NCBI RefSeq assembly: GCF_003342675.1
Contig: NZ_CP031148.1
Location: 2,418,001-2,482,000 of the forward strand
Length of the DNA stretch: 64,000 nt
Reading direction: 5' to 3'
Source of the DNA: Haloplanus rubicundus
Lineage (GTDB): Archaea > Halobacteriota > Halobacteria > Halobacteriales > Haloferacaceae
In this document: piece by piece, positions 1 through 8,144 of the stretch
How the letters are laid out: every line of letters begins with the position of its first letter
Position numbering within the stretch: position 1 is the stretch's first letter
Position numbers and translations under genes: made by a program
Notes under the pieces: generated by a model
What the model was told of the DNA's origin: nothing
What the model saw: only the letters and a program-made list of their open reading frames with translations
The model's database searches: none

Positions 1-641
1 CCCTCGGCGGCGGCGAAGACCCGCTCGAAGCCGTTCGCCCACTCGGCGGCGTTGCCGTCGCGGTCGGCGCTCAACTCCATCACGTCCGCGAGCGTCAGTT
101 TCCGATCCCGGAGCGTCGGCACCGCGTCGGCGCCGCGGCGCACGTCCAGGTCGGGAACGTCCTCCGGCGGGTCGTCGACCGCCACGTCGACGTGTTCGAA
201 CGCGCGGTAGAAGCCGGCGGCGTCGTCGACGGTCGTCGCGGCGGTGATCGCCCGAAGGCCGTCGGGCGAGAGGCGATCCGTCGCCGCGGCGCGGACGAGG
301 GGGACGAGGAGGAGCAGACAGCCGAACTGCGTGTTGCCGCCCGACTGCTGGCTCATGCCCCGGACCGCGCGCTCGAAGGCGTCGCCGAGCGACGGTGGGT
401 CGTCGCCGACGGTCCCGGCCAGTTCCAGTCCCGGCCGCGCCCCCACCGCGCCGGTCAGGAAGTGTTCGAACCGCAGGTCGTCGTGGTCGCGGTGGCGGTC
501 CACGTTGCCCGGTTTGGGCGTGCTCGCCACCTCCAGCGTGAGCGCGAGTTCGGCGTGGTCGGGAGGCGACATGTGAGGGCGTGGGTGCGTCGGCGGGCGC
601 GGTGCGTCACCGCCCGAGGAGCGCGGCTCTTCCCCACTCAT
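1..641 (-). CDS. CitG/MdcB-like triphosphoribosyl-dephospho-CoA synthase family protein (partial)
   Basis: The 3' end runs off the left edge of the window. The N-terminal part carries the family signature STPKPGNVDRHRD, followed by a GGNTQFG segment, both typical of CitG/MdcB proteins, which make the phosphoribosyl-dephospho-CoA prosthetic group in bacteria. Haloarchaea lack citrate lyase as far as I know, so the true substrate is uncertain. Its place next to cofD and a dihydrouridine synthase suggests a cofactor-related role, which is inference. I chose the ATG at 641 because it forms an ATGA overlap with the upstream gene and has a GGAGG about 9 nt before it; an in-frame ATG at 572 is the alternative. 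Confidence 0.8.
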   Translation of the reverse strand, partial: MSGEEPRSSGGDAPRPPTHPRPHMSPPDHAELALTLEVASTPKPGNVDRHRDHDDLRFEHFLTGAVGARPGLELAGTVGDDPPSLGDAFERAVRGMSQQSGGNTQFGCLLLLVPLVRAAATDRLSPDGLRAITAATTVDDAAGFYRAFEHVDVAVDDPPEDVPDLDVRRGADAVPTLRDRKLTLADVMELSADRDGNAAEWANGFERVFAAAE

Positions 642-1396
642 CCCGGTACCTCCCCGTCGCGGCCGGCGTCCCGCCCGCGACGCTCCCAGTCCGCCACCGC
701 CCGGGCGACCCGTTCGAGGACCGCCGGGTCGTCGCTCGGGCGGCCGACGCTGACGCCGTCGGCGCCGTAGGCGAGGTACTCCCACGCAGTGGCCCGGTCG
801 CGGACGCCGTTGTTGGCGAGGACGAAGGCGTCGCTCGCGGCTGCGACGTCGGCGATCAGGGGTTCGGAGTCCATCGCGTCGACGTGGATCACGTCGGCGC
901 CCGCATCGGTCAGCGCGCGGGCCGTCGCCGGGAGGGCCACCCCGTCGACTTCGGCTCGCACCTTCACGCTCACCGTCGCGCCGGCGTCGACGGCCGCGGC
1001 GACGAAGGCGGCGAGGCGCTCGGTGTCGCGGAGCAACGTCTCGCCACAGCCGACGGCGCACAGTTCGTCCTGCCGGCAGTGGGCGTTGATCTCCAGAACG
1101 GCGTCGTGATCGGCACAGATCGACGCGGTCTCGCGGATCGGGGCGACAGTCGCGCTCCGGACGTTCATCCCGGCGCGGATCGGCGCGTCGTCGAGGGCGG
1201 CGAGCTGGGCGTCGACGAAGGCGAGCGGATCGTCGGGGAGGAACTCCTCGCGCCCGCGGGCGACGAGTTCGCGGGCGGCGCCCCGCGAGTCGGCGTCGAG
1301 TGCAATCCCCCCGAGGAGAGCGAGGTCGGCGTAGGGGGCACCGGCCCGCGCCCAGTCGGCGTCGGCGGCGCCGCTGAGGCTGGCGAGCGCGAGCAT
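638..1396 (-). CDS. tRNA-dihydrouridine synthase family protein
   Basis: A 252-residue TIM-barrel flavoprotein related to Dus/dihydroorotate dehydrogenase. Visible family marks are EINAHCRQDELCAVGCGE in the middle, the strand VSVKVRAEVDG (substrate/FMN-contacting Lys), and a C-terminal NNGVRD...YGADGVSVGRP phosphate-binding region. It is shorter than bacterial Dus proteins (about 320 residues) and lacks their C-terminal helical domain, as is usual for the archaeal form. The ATG at 1396 shares a base with the cofD stop, and its own stop overlaps the CitG-like start, so the three genes form one operon. The tRNA substrate position is unknown. Confidence 0.8.
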   Translation of the reverse strand: MLALASLSGAADADWARAGAPYADLALLGGIALDADSRGAARELVARGREEFLPDDPLAFVDAQLAALDDAPIRAGMNVRSATVAPIRETASICADHDAVLEINAHCRQDELCAVGCGETLLRDTERLAAFVAAAVDAGATVSVKVRAEVDGVALPATARALTDAGADVIHVDAMDSEPLIADVAAASDAFVLANNGVRDRATAWEYLAYGADGVSVGRPSDDPAVLERVARAVADWERRGRDAGRDGEVPG

Positions 1397-2424
1397 CAGG
1401 CCACCTCGAACGCGTCCGCGACGGCGCGGACGACTCGGCGAGCGTCGTCGGGGCCGTCGATCCGGGTGTCGGTGCGGACGATCGGGCGGTCGAGGTCGGT
1501 GCCGTCGTCGGCATCGAGGACGAACGCGTCGGCGAAGGGGTAGGCGTCGGCGACGCCGGCGGTCGAGGGGTCGAGGCCGACGCCGCGCATGAGGGCGGGG
1601 GCGGGGCCGGAGAAGGCTTCGTCCTCGACGAACGGCGAGACGGCGACGACGGGCGTCTCGGCGAGGGCGTCGTCGACGCCGGGGAGCGCGCGGATGGGGC
1701 CGACGCTCGTCACCGGGTTGGAGGGGCCGATGACGACCGGGGCGTCGAGGGCGTCGCGGACGGCCGGCGTCGACTCGGCTGTTCCCGAGCCGCGGAACTC
1801 CACGTCCTCGACGGTCGGGTCGGCACGGCGGGCGACCCAGTACTCCTGGAAGTGCATCGCGCCCTCCTCGGTGTGGACGATGGTGGCGACGGGGTCGTCG
1901 CTCATCGGGAGGAGTTCGGCGTCGAGGTCGAAGGCGTCGGCGAGGATGCGGGTCACCTCGGTGAGCGTTCGGCCCTCGTCGAGGAGGCTGGTGCGCGTGA
2001 CGTGGACGGCCCGGTCGCGGTCGCCGATCTCCATGAACTCCGCGACGCCGGAGAAGCGGCGCCAGCGGGCGATGCGTCGGCCCGCAGTCTGGCGGTCCGG
2101 GGGGAGATATCGCGGGCCACCGACGGCGTCGCCGTTCCCCCGAGACGCCCCCGACGCCTCGCCGATCCCGGCGGCCTCTGCGAGGCGGGCGAGTTCGTCG
2201 TGGGTCGCAGTCGTGTCGCCGTCGATCCCCCACCACGTCTCGCGGTCGAGGACGCCGCCGCCGGCAAAGAGGACGGTGTCGAGGTCGGGACAGACGAGGT
2301 GGCCGCCGAGTTCCACGTCGTCGCCGGTGTTGGCGACGACCGTGACCGCGGTCGGGTCGAACGCGGCGTCGACCCCGTCGAGGAGCTTCGGCGTCCCCGT
2401 CCCGCCGGCGAGGAACGTAACCAT
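1396..2424 (-). CDS. cofD: 2-phospho-L-lactate transferase CofD (F420 biosynthesis)
   Basis: Transfers the 2-phospholactyl (or related) moiety from the activated GDP derivative to Fo in coenzyme F420 synthesis, in the cytoplasm. The protein starts [17 protein letters not shown], the conserved nucleotide-binding opening of CofD, and continues with TGDDVELGG and the CPDLDTVLF region. At 342 residues it matches the family length. An open frame continues upstream to 2655, but the conserved N-terminus fixes the start at 2424. It is the first gene of the cofD-dus-citG-like minus-strand operon. Confidence 0.95.
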   Translation of the reverse strand: MVTFLAGGTGTPKLLDGVDAAFDPTAVTVVANTGDDVELGGHLVCPDLDTVLFAGGGVLDRETWWGIDGDTTATHDELARLAEAAGIGEASGASRGNGDAVGGPRYLPPDRQTAGRRIARWRRFSGVAEFMEIGDRDRAVHVTRTSLLDEGRTLTEVTRILADAFDLDAELLPMSDDPVATIVHTEEGAMHFQEYWVARRADPTVEDVEFRGSGTAESTPAVRDALDAPVVIGPSNPVTSVGPIRALPGVDDALAETPVVAVSPFVEDEAFSGPAPALMRGVGLDPSTAGVADAYPFADAFVLDADDGTDLDRPIVRTDTRIDGPDDARRVVRAVADAFEVA

Positions 2425-2530
2425 GCTCCGCGTAGCGGACGGGTGGATTTGTGCCTTTGGGAGCGGCGTGAGTGTGAGATGGGCACACGAGTCGCGAGCG
2501 TTTACACGCGTGGCACACCAACCGTCGGCT

Positions 2531-3274
2531 ATGAGCGGAATCGACGTCCTCCGAGCCGACGTAGCATTCGACGAACCGACGCTGGTCGAGGGGTTGCCGG
2601 GCGTCGGCCTGGTCGGGAAGCTCGCGGCCGACCACCTGGTCGAGACGTTCGACATGGTCCACTACGCCAACGTCCACTGCGAGGGGCTGCCGCCGGTGAC
2701 GACGTACGCGACCGGCGACCGGGAGCTGGCGACGCCGGTGCGGCTGTACGCCGACGCGGCGCGGGACCTGCTGGTCCTCCAGAGCGACGTGCCCGTCTCG
2801 CCGGGGGCGGCACTGGAGTTCGCGGACTGTCTGGGCGGCTGGAGCGTCGACGCCGAGGTGACGGCGCTCTACCTCAGTGGAATCGGGCGCGAACGCGAGG
2901 AGGGGGCGACGCCGGCACTCTACGGCGTCGGGACGGGCGACGGGGGCGAGCGGCTCGGCGCCGTCGACATCGATCCGCCGACGGAGCCGGGACTGATCAC
3001 GGGGCCGACCGGGGCGCTCCTGAATCACGCGCTCCACACCGACGCCACGGCCATGGGCCTCGTCGTCGAGGCGACGCCGCAGTTCCCGGACCCGGAGGCG
3101 GCGGCCCACCTCCTCGACGCCGGCATCGGACCGTTGCTCGACGCCGAGATTCCGGTCGCGGAACTCACCGAACACGCGGCTGAGATCCGGCAGGCGAAAC
3201 GGCGCCTCGCGGAGCGGATGCAGGGGGCCGAGGAGACGAGTTCGCAGGCGCGGCCCCTCGGCATGTATCAGTGA
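2531..3274 (+). CDS. PAC2 family protein (proteasome-assembly-chaperone-like)
   Basis: A 247-residue PAC2-fold protein. The opening [24 protein letters not shown] is the hallmark of the archaeal PAC2 / DUF75 family, related to eukaryotic 20S assembly chaperone PAC2. [14 protein letters not shown] and [17 protein letters not shown] follow, also typical, and the C-terminus is helical ([19 protein letters not shown]). The biochemical role in haloarchaea is not settled. The ATG at 2531 precedes the conserved N-terminus directly; it is transcribed away from cofD across a short shared promoter region. Confidence 0.88.
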   Translation: MSGIDVLRADVAFDEPTLVEGLPGVGLVGKLAADHLVETFDMVHYANVHCEGLPPVTTYATGDRELATPVRLYADAARDLLVLQSDVPVSPGAALEFADCLGGWSVDAEVTALYLSGIGREREEGATPALYGVGTGDGGERLGAVDIDPPTEPGLITGPTGALLNHALHTDATAMGLVVEATPQFPDPEAAAHLLDAGIGPLLDAEIPVAELTEHAAEIRQAKRRLAERMQGAEETSSQARPLGMYQ

Positions 3275-3285
3275 CCGCGTTCTGC

Positions 3286-3298
3286 AAGTCTTAAGCAA
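3286..3298 (+). promoter_or_regulatory. grpE promoter (TATA box)
   Basis: The segment GTCTTAAGC centres about 27 bp before the grpE ATG at 3320, the distance expected for a leaderless haloarchaeal transcript. It lies between the PAC2 stop and grpE. Confidence 0.5.
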
Positions 3299-3319
3299 CC
3301 CGAGGCGTTTCCTTCGACC

Positions 3320-3922
3320 ATGCACGAGGATGCGGCCGAGGAGACGACGGACGTCCCCGAGGGAGCGGGCGCTGCCGGGGACGGGAGCGAGGCGGTCGAC
3401 CTCGCGGATCGGGTCGCAGAGTACGACGCCGAACTCGGCGCGGCCGTCGGGAATCTGGAGGACCGGATCGCGGAACTCGAAGCCGAACTGGCCGACGCCG
3501 AGGAGCACGCCGACGACCTCGAATCCAAACTGAAGCGCAAGCAGGCCGACTTCCAGAACTACAAGAAGCGCGCGAAAAAGCGTCAGGAGGAGATCAAAGA
3601 GCGGGCGACCGAGGACTTCCTCACCCGCCTGGTGCCGGTCCGCGACGACCTGGTGCGCGCGCTCGATCAGGACGAGGGCGTCGACATCCGCGACGGCGTC
3701 GAGTCGACGCTCGCGTCGTTCGATCAGGTGCTCGAAGAGGAGGGCGTGACACCGATCCAGCCCGACGCCGGCGACGAGGTGGATCCCACCCGTCATCAGG
3801 TGATGATGCGCGTCGAGAGCGACCAACCCGAAGGGACGGTCGTCGACGTCTACCGCCCCGGCTACGAGATGGCTGGGTCGGTCATCCAGGAGGCGCAGGT
3901 GACGGTCAGCGACGGGAGCTGA
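3320..3922 (+). CDS. grpE: Nucleotide exchange factor GrpE
   Basis: Co-chaperone that releases ADP from DnaK. A 200-residue protein with an acidic N-terminal extension, a long coiled coil (about residues 40-85, LEDRIAELEAELADAEEHADDL) and the conserved KRKQADFQNYKKRAKKRQEE motif. The beta-rich head follows, ending GYEMAGSVIQEAQVTVS. It is followed by dnaK and dnaJ in the same direction. Spacing to dnaK is 235 bp and contains a degenerate palindromic element and separate promoter sequences, so dnaK may be transcribed on its own. Confidence 0.96.
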   Translation: MHEDAAEETTDVPEGAGAAGDGSEAVDLADRVAEYDAELGAAVGNLEDRIAELEAELADAEEHADDLESKLKRKQADFQNYKKRAKKRQEEIKERATEDFLTRLVPVRDDLVRALDQDEGVDIRDGVESTLASFDQVLEEEGVTPIQPDAGDEVDPTRHQVMMRVESDQPEGTVVDVYRPGYEMAGSVIQEAQVTVSDGS

Positions 3923-4002
3923 TAGGGATTATGGGAAGTCGTCGGGGATTCTCGCCGGATCGTCCCGGCGAGCATCTCTGGACAGTGACGATACCCCCTG
4001 TG
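3920..4002. repeat. Palindromic intergenic element, copy A (degenerate)
   Basis: Begins with the grpE stop codon (TGATAGGGATTATGGGAAGTC) and ends CAGTGACGATACCCCCTGT. The left arm resembles copy C (CATACGGATTATTATAAGTC) and the right arm resembles copy E. The centre is a perfect 8-bp stem CTCGCCGG / CCGGCGAG with a 6-nt loop. It lacks the inner ACCGGTGG block of the better copies, so I regard it as a diverged member. Confidence 0.6.
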
Positions 4003-4116
4003 ACCGTCGCCGGAACGAATTGCAGTTCTATATAAACGTGACTGGTGTGAGTCGTTCACATGATTCCTAATCGCAAGACGGCGACCCACCGGATCGACCG
4101 GTCACCTCACCCCGTC

Positions 4117-4131
4117 TAGTAACCTTTAACC
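4117..4131 (+). promoter_or_regulatory. dnaK promoter (TATA-like box)
   Basis: AACCTTTAACCG centres about 30 bp upstream of the dnaK ATG at 4158. A stronger TATA sequence, TCTATATAAAC, lies at 4027-4037, about 125 bp upstream, and could give a second, longer-leader transcript. Two start sites would fit heat-shock control, but that is inference. Confidence 0.45.
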
Positions 4132-4157
4132 GACCAAAACCGGTAATCACGGACAAG

Positions 4158-6065
4158 ATGGCGAGCAACAAAATTCTGGGTATCGACCTCGGCACCACGA
4201 ACAGCGCGTTCGCGGTGATGGAGGGGGACGACCCCGAAATCATCGTCAACGGCGAGGGCGACCGAACCACGCCCTCGGTCGTCGCCTTCACCGACGACGA
4301 CGAACGGCTCGTCGGCAAGCCGGCGAAGAATCAGGCCGTCCAGAACCCCGAGCGCACGATCCAGTCGATCAAGCGCCACGTGGGTGAGGAGGGCTACACC
4401 GTCGACGTCGACGACGACGAGTACACGCCGGAGCAGATTTCGGCGATGATCCTCCAGAAGATCAAGCGGGACGCGGAGGAGTATCTCGGCGACGACGTGG
4501 AGAAAGCCGTCATCACGGTACCGGCGTACTTCAACGACCGTCAGCGGCAGGCGACGAAAGACGCCGGCGAGATCGCCGGTTTCGAGGTCGAGCGCATCGT
4601 CAACGAGCCGACGGCCGCCTCGATGGCCTACGGCCTCGACGACGAGTCCGACCAGACGGTCCTCGTCTTCGACCTCGGGGGCGGCACGTTCGACGTGAGC
4701 GTCCTCGACCTGGGTGGCGGCGTCTACGAAGTCGTCGCCACGAACGGGGACAACGACCTCGGGGGCGACGACTGGGACCAGGCGATCATCGACCACCTCG
4801 CCGAGGAGTTCGAGAGCGACCACGGCGTCGACCTCCGCGAGGACCGACAGGCGCTCCAGCGGCTGAAAGACGCCGCCGAGGAAGCCAAGGTCGAACTCTC
4901 CTCGCGCAAGGAGACGGACATCAACCTGCCCTTCATCACGGCGACGGACAGCGGTCCGATCCACCTCGAAACCTCCCTGACGCGGGCGAAGTTCGAGTCG
5001 CTGACGAGCGACCTGCTGGAACGCACGGTCGAACCGACGGAGCAGGCGCTCGCCGACGCCGGCTACTCGAAAGGCGACATCGACGAGGTGATCCTCGTCG
5101 GCGGGTCGACCCGAATGCCGCAGGTCCAGGCGAAAGTCGAGGAACTGGTCGGTCAGGAGCCGAAAAAGAACGTCAACCCGGACGAGGCCGTCGCGCTGGG
5201 CGCGGCGATCCAGGGCGGTGTCCTCGGCGGCGAAGTCGACGACATCGTCCTGCTGGACGTGACGCCCCTCTCGCTGGGGATCGAGGTCAAGGGCGGCCTG
5301 TTCGAGCGCCTGATCGAGAAGAACACCACGATCCCGACCGAGGAGTCGAAGATCTTCACCACCGCGGCGGACAACCAGACCTCGGTGCAGGTCCGGGTGT
5401 TCCAGGGGGAGCGCGAAATCGCGGAGGAGAACGAACTGCTCGGCGAGTTCCAACTGACGGGCATCCCGCCCGCGCCCGCCGGCACGCCCCAGATCGAAGT
5501 CGGGTTCAACATCGACGAGAACGGCATCGTCAACGTCGAAGCCGAGGACAAGGGGTCGGGCAACGCCGAGTCCATCACCATCGAGGGTGGCGCCGGCCTC
5601 TCCGACGAGGAGATCGAGCGGATGCAGGAGGAAGCCGAGGAGCACGCCGAGGAAGACGAGCAGCGCCGTGAACGGATCGAGGCGCGCAACGAGGCCGAGA
5701 GCGCGATCCAGCGGGCCGAAACGCTCCTCGAGGAGAACGAGGAGAACGTCGACGACGACCTGCAGGCGTCCATCGAGGACGCCATCGGCGACGTCGAGGA
5801 GACGCTCGAAGACGACGACGCGACGACGGAGGACCTGCAGGAGGTCACCGAGGCGCTCTCCGACGAACTCCAGGAGATCGGCAAGCAGATGTACCAGCAG
5901 CAGGCCCAGGCCGGCGCGGGCGGCGCGGGTGCCGACCCCGGCGGCATGGGTGGCATGGGCGGTATGGGTGGCGCCGGTCCGGGCGGTGCGGGCGCCGGCG
6001 CCGCCGACGGCGACGAGTACGTCGACGCCGACTTCGAGGAGAAAGACGACGAGGACGACGCCTAA
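4158..6065 (+). CDS. dnaK: Molecular chaperone DnaK (Hsp70)
   Basis: ATP-dependent Hsp70. The N-terminal actin-like ATPase holds [15 protein letters not shown] (phosphate 1, residues 5-19), [36 protein letters not shown] (phosphate 2) and [13 protein letters not shown] (adenosine motif). The substrate-binding domain begins about residue 355 ([16 protein letters not shown]). A highly acidic helical lid and a Gly/Met-rich tail ([11 protein letters not shown]) end in an acidic [13 protein letters not shown]. Length 635 is normal. Works with GrpE upstream and DnaJ downstream. Confidence 0.98.
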   Translation: MASNKILGIDLGTTNSAFAVMEGDDPEIIVNGEGDRTTPSVVAFTDDDERLVGKPAKNQAVQNPERTIQSIKRHVGEEGYTVDVDDDEYTPEQISAMILQKIKRDAEEYLGDDVEKAVITVPAYFNDRQRQATKDAGEIAGFEVERIVNEPTAASMAYGLDDESDQTVLVFDLGGGTFDVSVLDLGGGVYEVVATNGDNDLGGDDWDQAIIDHLAEEFESDHGVDLREDRQALQRLKDAAEEAKVELSSRKETDINLPFITATDSGPIHLETSLTRAKFESLTSDLLERTVEPTEQALADAGYSKGDIDEVILVGGSTRMPQVQAKVEELVGQEPKKNVNPDEAVALGAAIQGGVLGGEVDDIVLLDVTPLSLGIEVKGGLFERLIEKNTTIPTEESKIFTTAADNQTSVQVRVFQGEREIAEENELLGEFQLTGIPPAPAGTPQIEVGFNIDENGIVNVEAEDKGSGNAESITIEGGAGLSDEEIERMQEEAEEHAEEDEQRRERIEARNEAESAIQRAETLLEENEENVDDDLQASIEDAIGDVEETLEDDDATTEDLQEVTEALSDELQEIGKQMYQQQAQAGAGGAGADPGGMGGMGGMGGAGPGGAGAGAADGDEYVDADFEEKDDEDDA

Positions 6066-6112
6066 CCGCCGAGCCGCGTTTTTCAAATACGTAGCTTCAG
6101 TACATCACACAA

Positions 6113-7249
6113 ATGACGGAGGACTTCTACGACGTGCTCGGGGTGTCTCGGGACGCCGACGAGGACGAGATCAAACAGGCGTACCGAAAGAAGGCATCGG
6201 AGTACCATCCGGACGTGAGCGACGACTCCGACGCCGAGGAGAAGTTCAAGAAGGCCAAGAAGGCGAAGGAGATCCTTACGGACGAGGAGAAGCGGCAGGC
6301 GTACGACCGGATGGGCCACGAGCGCTTCGAGCAGGCCGAGAAGCGCGGCGGGTTCGACGGCGGTGCCGGCGGCGCGGGGGGCAACCCCTTCGGCGGCGGC
6401 GGTGCCGGCGGCTTCGGCGACATCTTCGAGCAGTTCTTCGGCGGCGGCGGCCGCGGCGGCAACCGCCCCCGACAGGGGCAGGACCTCCGCACGTCGCTCT
6501 CGCTGGACCTGGAGGAGGCGTTCGAGGGCGTCGAACGCGAGTTCACCGTCACCCGTCCGTCGCGGTGTTCGGACTGTGACGGCGCGGGCCACCCCCCGGA
6601 CGCCGACGAGCGGACGTGTCCCAACTGCGACGGCCAGGGGCAGGTGACTCAGGTCCAACAGACGCCGTTCGGGCGGATGCAACAGACGGGGACCTGCCGC
6701 CGGTGTGACGGCGAGGGAACCCTCTACAGCGAGACGTGTTCGACCTGTGGCGGCGAGGGGCAGGTGCGCGAGGAGTCGACGCTGACCGTCGACATCCCGG
6801 CCGGCATCCGCGACGGGCAGACCCTCCGGATGGAGGGCGAGGGGGCGCCGGGACCGAACCGCGGGCCGAACGGCGACCTGCTGATCGAGGTGTCGGTCGC
6901 GGACCACCCCGATTTCGACCGCGACGGCGACGACCTGCACTACCAGCATCCCATCTCTTTCCCGCAGGCGACGTTCGGCGACACGGTGGAGGTGCCGACC
7001 CTCGACGGCACCGTCGAGATGGACGTGCCCGCGGGCACCCAGAGCGGCGAAACTTTCCGCCTGCAGGGCAAGGGGATGCCACGCCTCCGCCGTCGCGGGC
7101 GGGGTGACCTCTTCGTGCAGGTGCAGGTCGTGACGCCGGACAGCCTGAACAAAGAGCAACGGGAAGCACTGGAGCGCTTCGCGGAGGCCGGCGGCGAGGA
7201 AGTCGACGTGAACGAGGGCTTCTTCGAGCGGATCAAGAGCAGTTTCTGA
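6113..7249 (+). CDS. dnaJ: Chaperone protein DnaJ (Hsp40)
   Basis: Type I J-protein that stimulates DnaK ATPase and delivers unfolded clients. J domain at residues 1-70 with the HPD triad at 32-34; a Gly/Phe-rich linker (about 80-120); four zinc-binding repeats CSDCDGAG, CPNCDGQG, CRRCDGEG and CSTCGGEG; and a C-terminal substrate-binding domain. 378 residues, complete. It follows dnaK by 47 bp. Its stop codon is the first three bases of palindromic element copy B. Confidence 0.98.
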   Translation: MTEDFYDVLGVSRDADEDEIKQAYRKKASEYHPDVSDDSDAEEKFKKAKKAKEILTDEEKRQAYDRMGHERFEQAEKRGGFDGGAGGAGGNPFGGGGAGGFGDIFEQFFGGGGRGGNRPRQGQDLRTSLSLDLEEAFEGVEREFTVTRPSRCSDCDGAGHPPDADERTCPNCDGQGQVTQVQQTPFGRMQQTGTCRRCDGEGTLYSETCSTCGGEGQVREESTLTVDIPAGIRDGQTLRMEGEGAPGPNRGPNGDLLIEVSVADHPDFDRDGDDLHYQHPISFPQATFGDTVEVPTLDGTVEMDVPAGTQSGETFRLQGKGMPRLRRRGRGDLFVQVQVVTPDSLNKEQREALERFAEAGGEEVDVNEGFFERIKSSF

Positions 7250-7330
7250 TACTGCCGGCTGTGAGTCAATCGAGATATCCGTCACCGCGGGGTGATAGAT
7301 ACCTTGAAACAGTTACAGCCGGCAGTATGA
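7247..7330. repeat. Palindromic intergenic element, copy B (dnaJ 3' end)
   Basis: Starts with the dnaJ stop (TGATACTGCCGGCTGTGAGT) and ends AACAGTTACAGCCGGCAGTATGA. The outer 14 bp (ATACTGCCGGCTGT) are a perfect inverted repeat, with an inner CACC/GGTG stem. Compared with the other copies both arms share the same altered bases (CTGCCGGC instead of CGGATTAT), so the pairing is kept although the sequence changed. Confidence 0.75.
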
Positions 7331-7334
7331 ACAG

Positions 7335-8069
7335 ATGCACGTCCTCGGCGACGTCGTCGCGCGCGACCGACGGAGCGACGAGGTGGCGCTTCGCGTCGAC
7401 GCGACGGGCCGGGAGTTCAGTTACCGGGACTTCTGCACCACCGCGTGGAAGGCGGGGCACGCGCTCAGCCACTGCGGCGTCCACGCGGGGGCACGGGTGG
7501 CGCTCGACCCCGATCCGGCGCCACAACCGCTCCTGACGCTGTTCGGGGCCGCGTGTCTCGGCGCGCGCGTGACGTTCGACACGGCGGCGGAGTCACGGGC
7601 CGTCCTCGTCCCCGCCGCCCGCGAGGGCGAGGTGGCGAGGCGGCCCGAGCGAAAAGTCGTCGTCTACGGCGACGCGCCCGACGATCCGGGGGTCGTCCAC
7701 TGGGAGCGGACGGTCTGGAGCGAGAACCCCGTCCGGCCACCGGGCGAGCGTGACGCCGAGGAAGTTGTCTTGGACGGCACGGAGCCACGCTCCGCGGGCA
7801 GTCGGCCAAGGGCCGACGACGTCGACGCGGCGACGTACACGCACCGCGAGGTGTTGGCGGCGGCGACGAGTGTCGCCGACGCGACGGGTATCGACTCCGG
7901 AACGTCGGTCGCGCTCCGGGCGCCCCTGACCGATCCGCGGGCGGTCGTCGCGGGCGTCGTGGCGCCGCTCGCGAGGGGTGGGACGGTCGTGCTCCCGGAC
8001 GGGGCGACGGACGCGGACGTGGTGGTCGGTGCGGACGGCGACGTTCGCCTCGACGACGTACCACTGTGA
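7335..8069 (+). CDS. Truncated AMP-dependent acyl-CoA synthetase-like protein
   Basis: 244 residues resembling only the N-terminal part of acyl/aryl-CoA synthetases: a YRDFCTTAWKAGHALSHCGVHAGARVAL segment, LLTLFGAACLGARVTF, then YTHREVLAAATSVADATG and RGGTVVLPDGA. The P-loop (TSGTTG.PKG) that normally precedes the THRE segment is missing, and so is the whole C-terminal catalytic domain, so adenylating activity is unlikely. The reading frame is clean and codon use looks normal, which suggests a retained non-catalytic protein rather than recent decay. The start is the ATG at 7335, just after palindrome copy B. Confidence 0.55.
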   Translation: MHVLGDVVARDRRSDEVALRVDATGREFSYRDFCTTAWKAGHALSHCGVHAGARVALDPDPAPQPLLTLFGAACLGARVTFDTAAESRAVLVPAAREGEVARRPERKVVVYGDAPDDPGVVHWERTVWSENPVRPPGERDAEEVVLDGTEPRSAGSRPRADDVDAATYTHREVLAAATSVADATGIDSGTSVALRAPLTDPRAVVAGVVAPLARGGTVVLPDGATDADVVVGADGDVRLDDVPL

Positions 8070-8144
8070 AGATACGTCACATCGACGATCCGTACGCCGA
8101 CTACGGACAGATTTATCAACGACCCTCATGATCCATGGGGACGT

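Noticed and set aside
638-3826. A very long minus-strand open frame (about 1060 codons) over dus, cofD and PAC2
   Set aside because: Only its last ~250 codons are a real protein (the dihydrouridine synthase). The rest is Arg/Pro-rich antisense of cofD, PAC2 and grpE, a usual effect of GC-rich DNA.
4116-6086. 656-codon minus-strand frame opposite dnaK
   Set aside because: Mirror image of the dnaK coding sequence with no conserved motif; long antisense frames are expected at this base composition.
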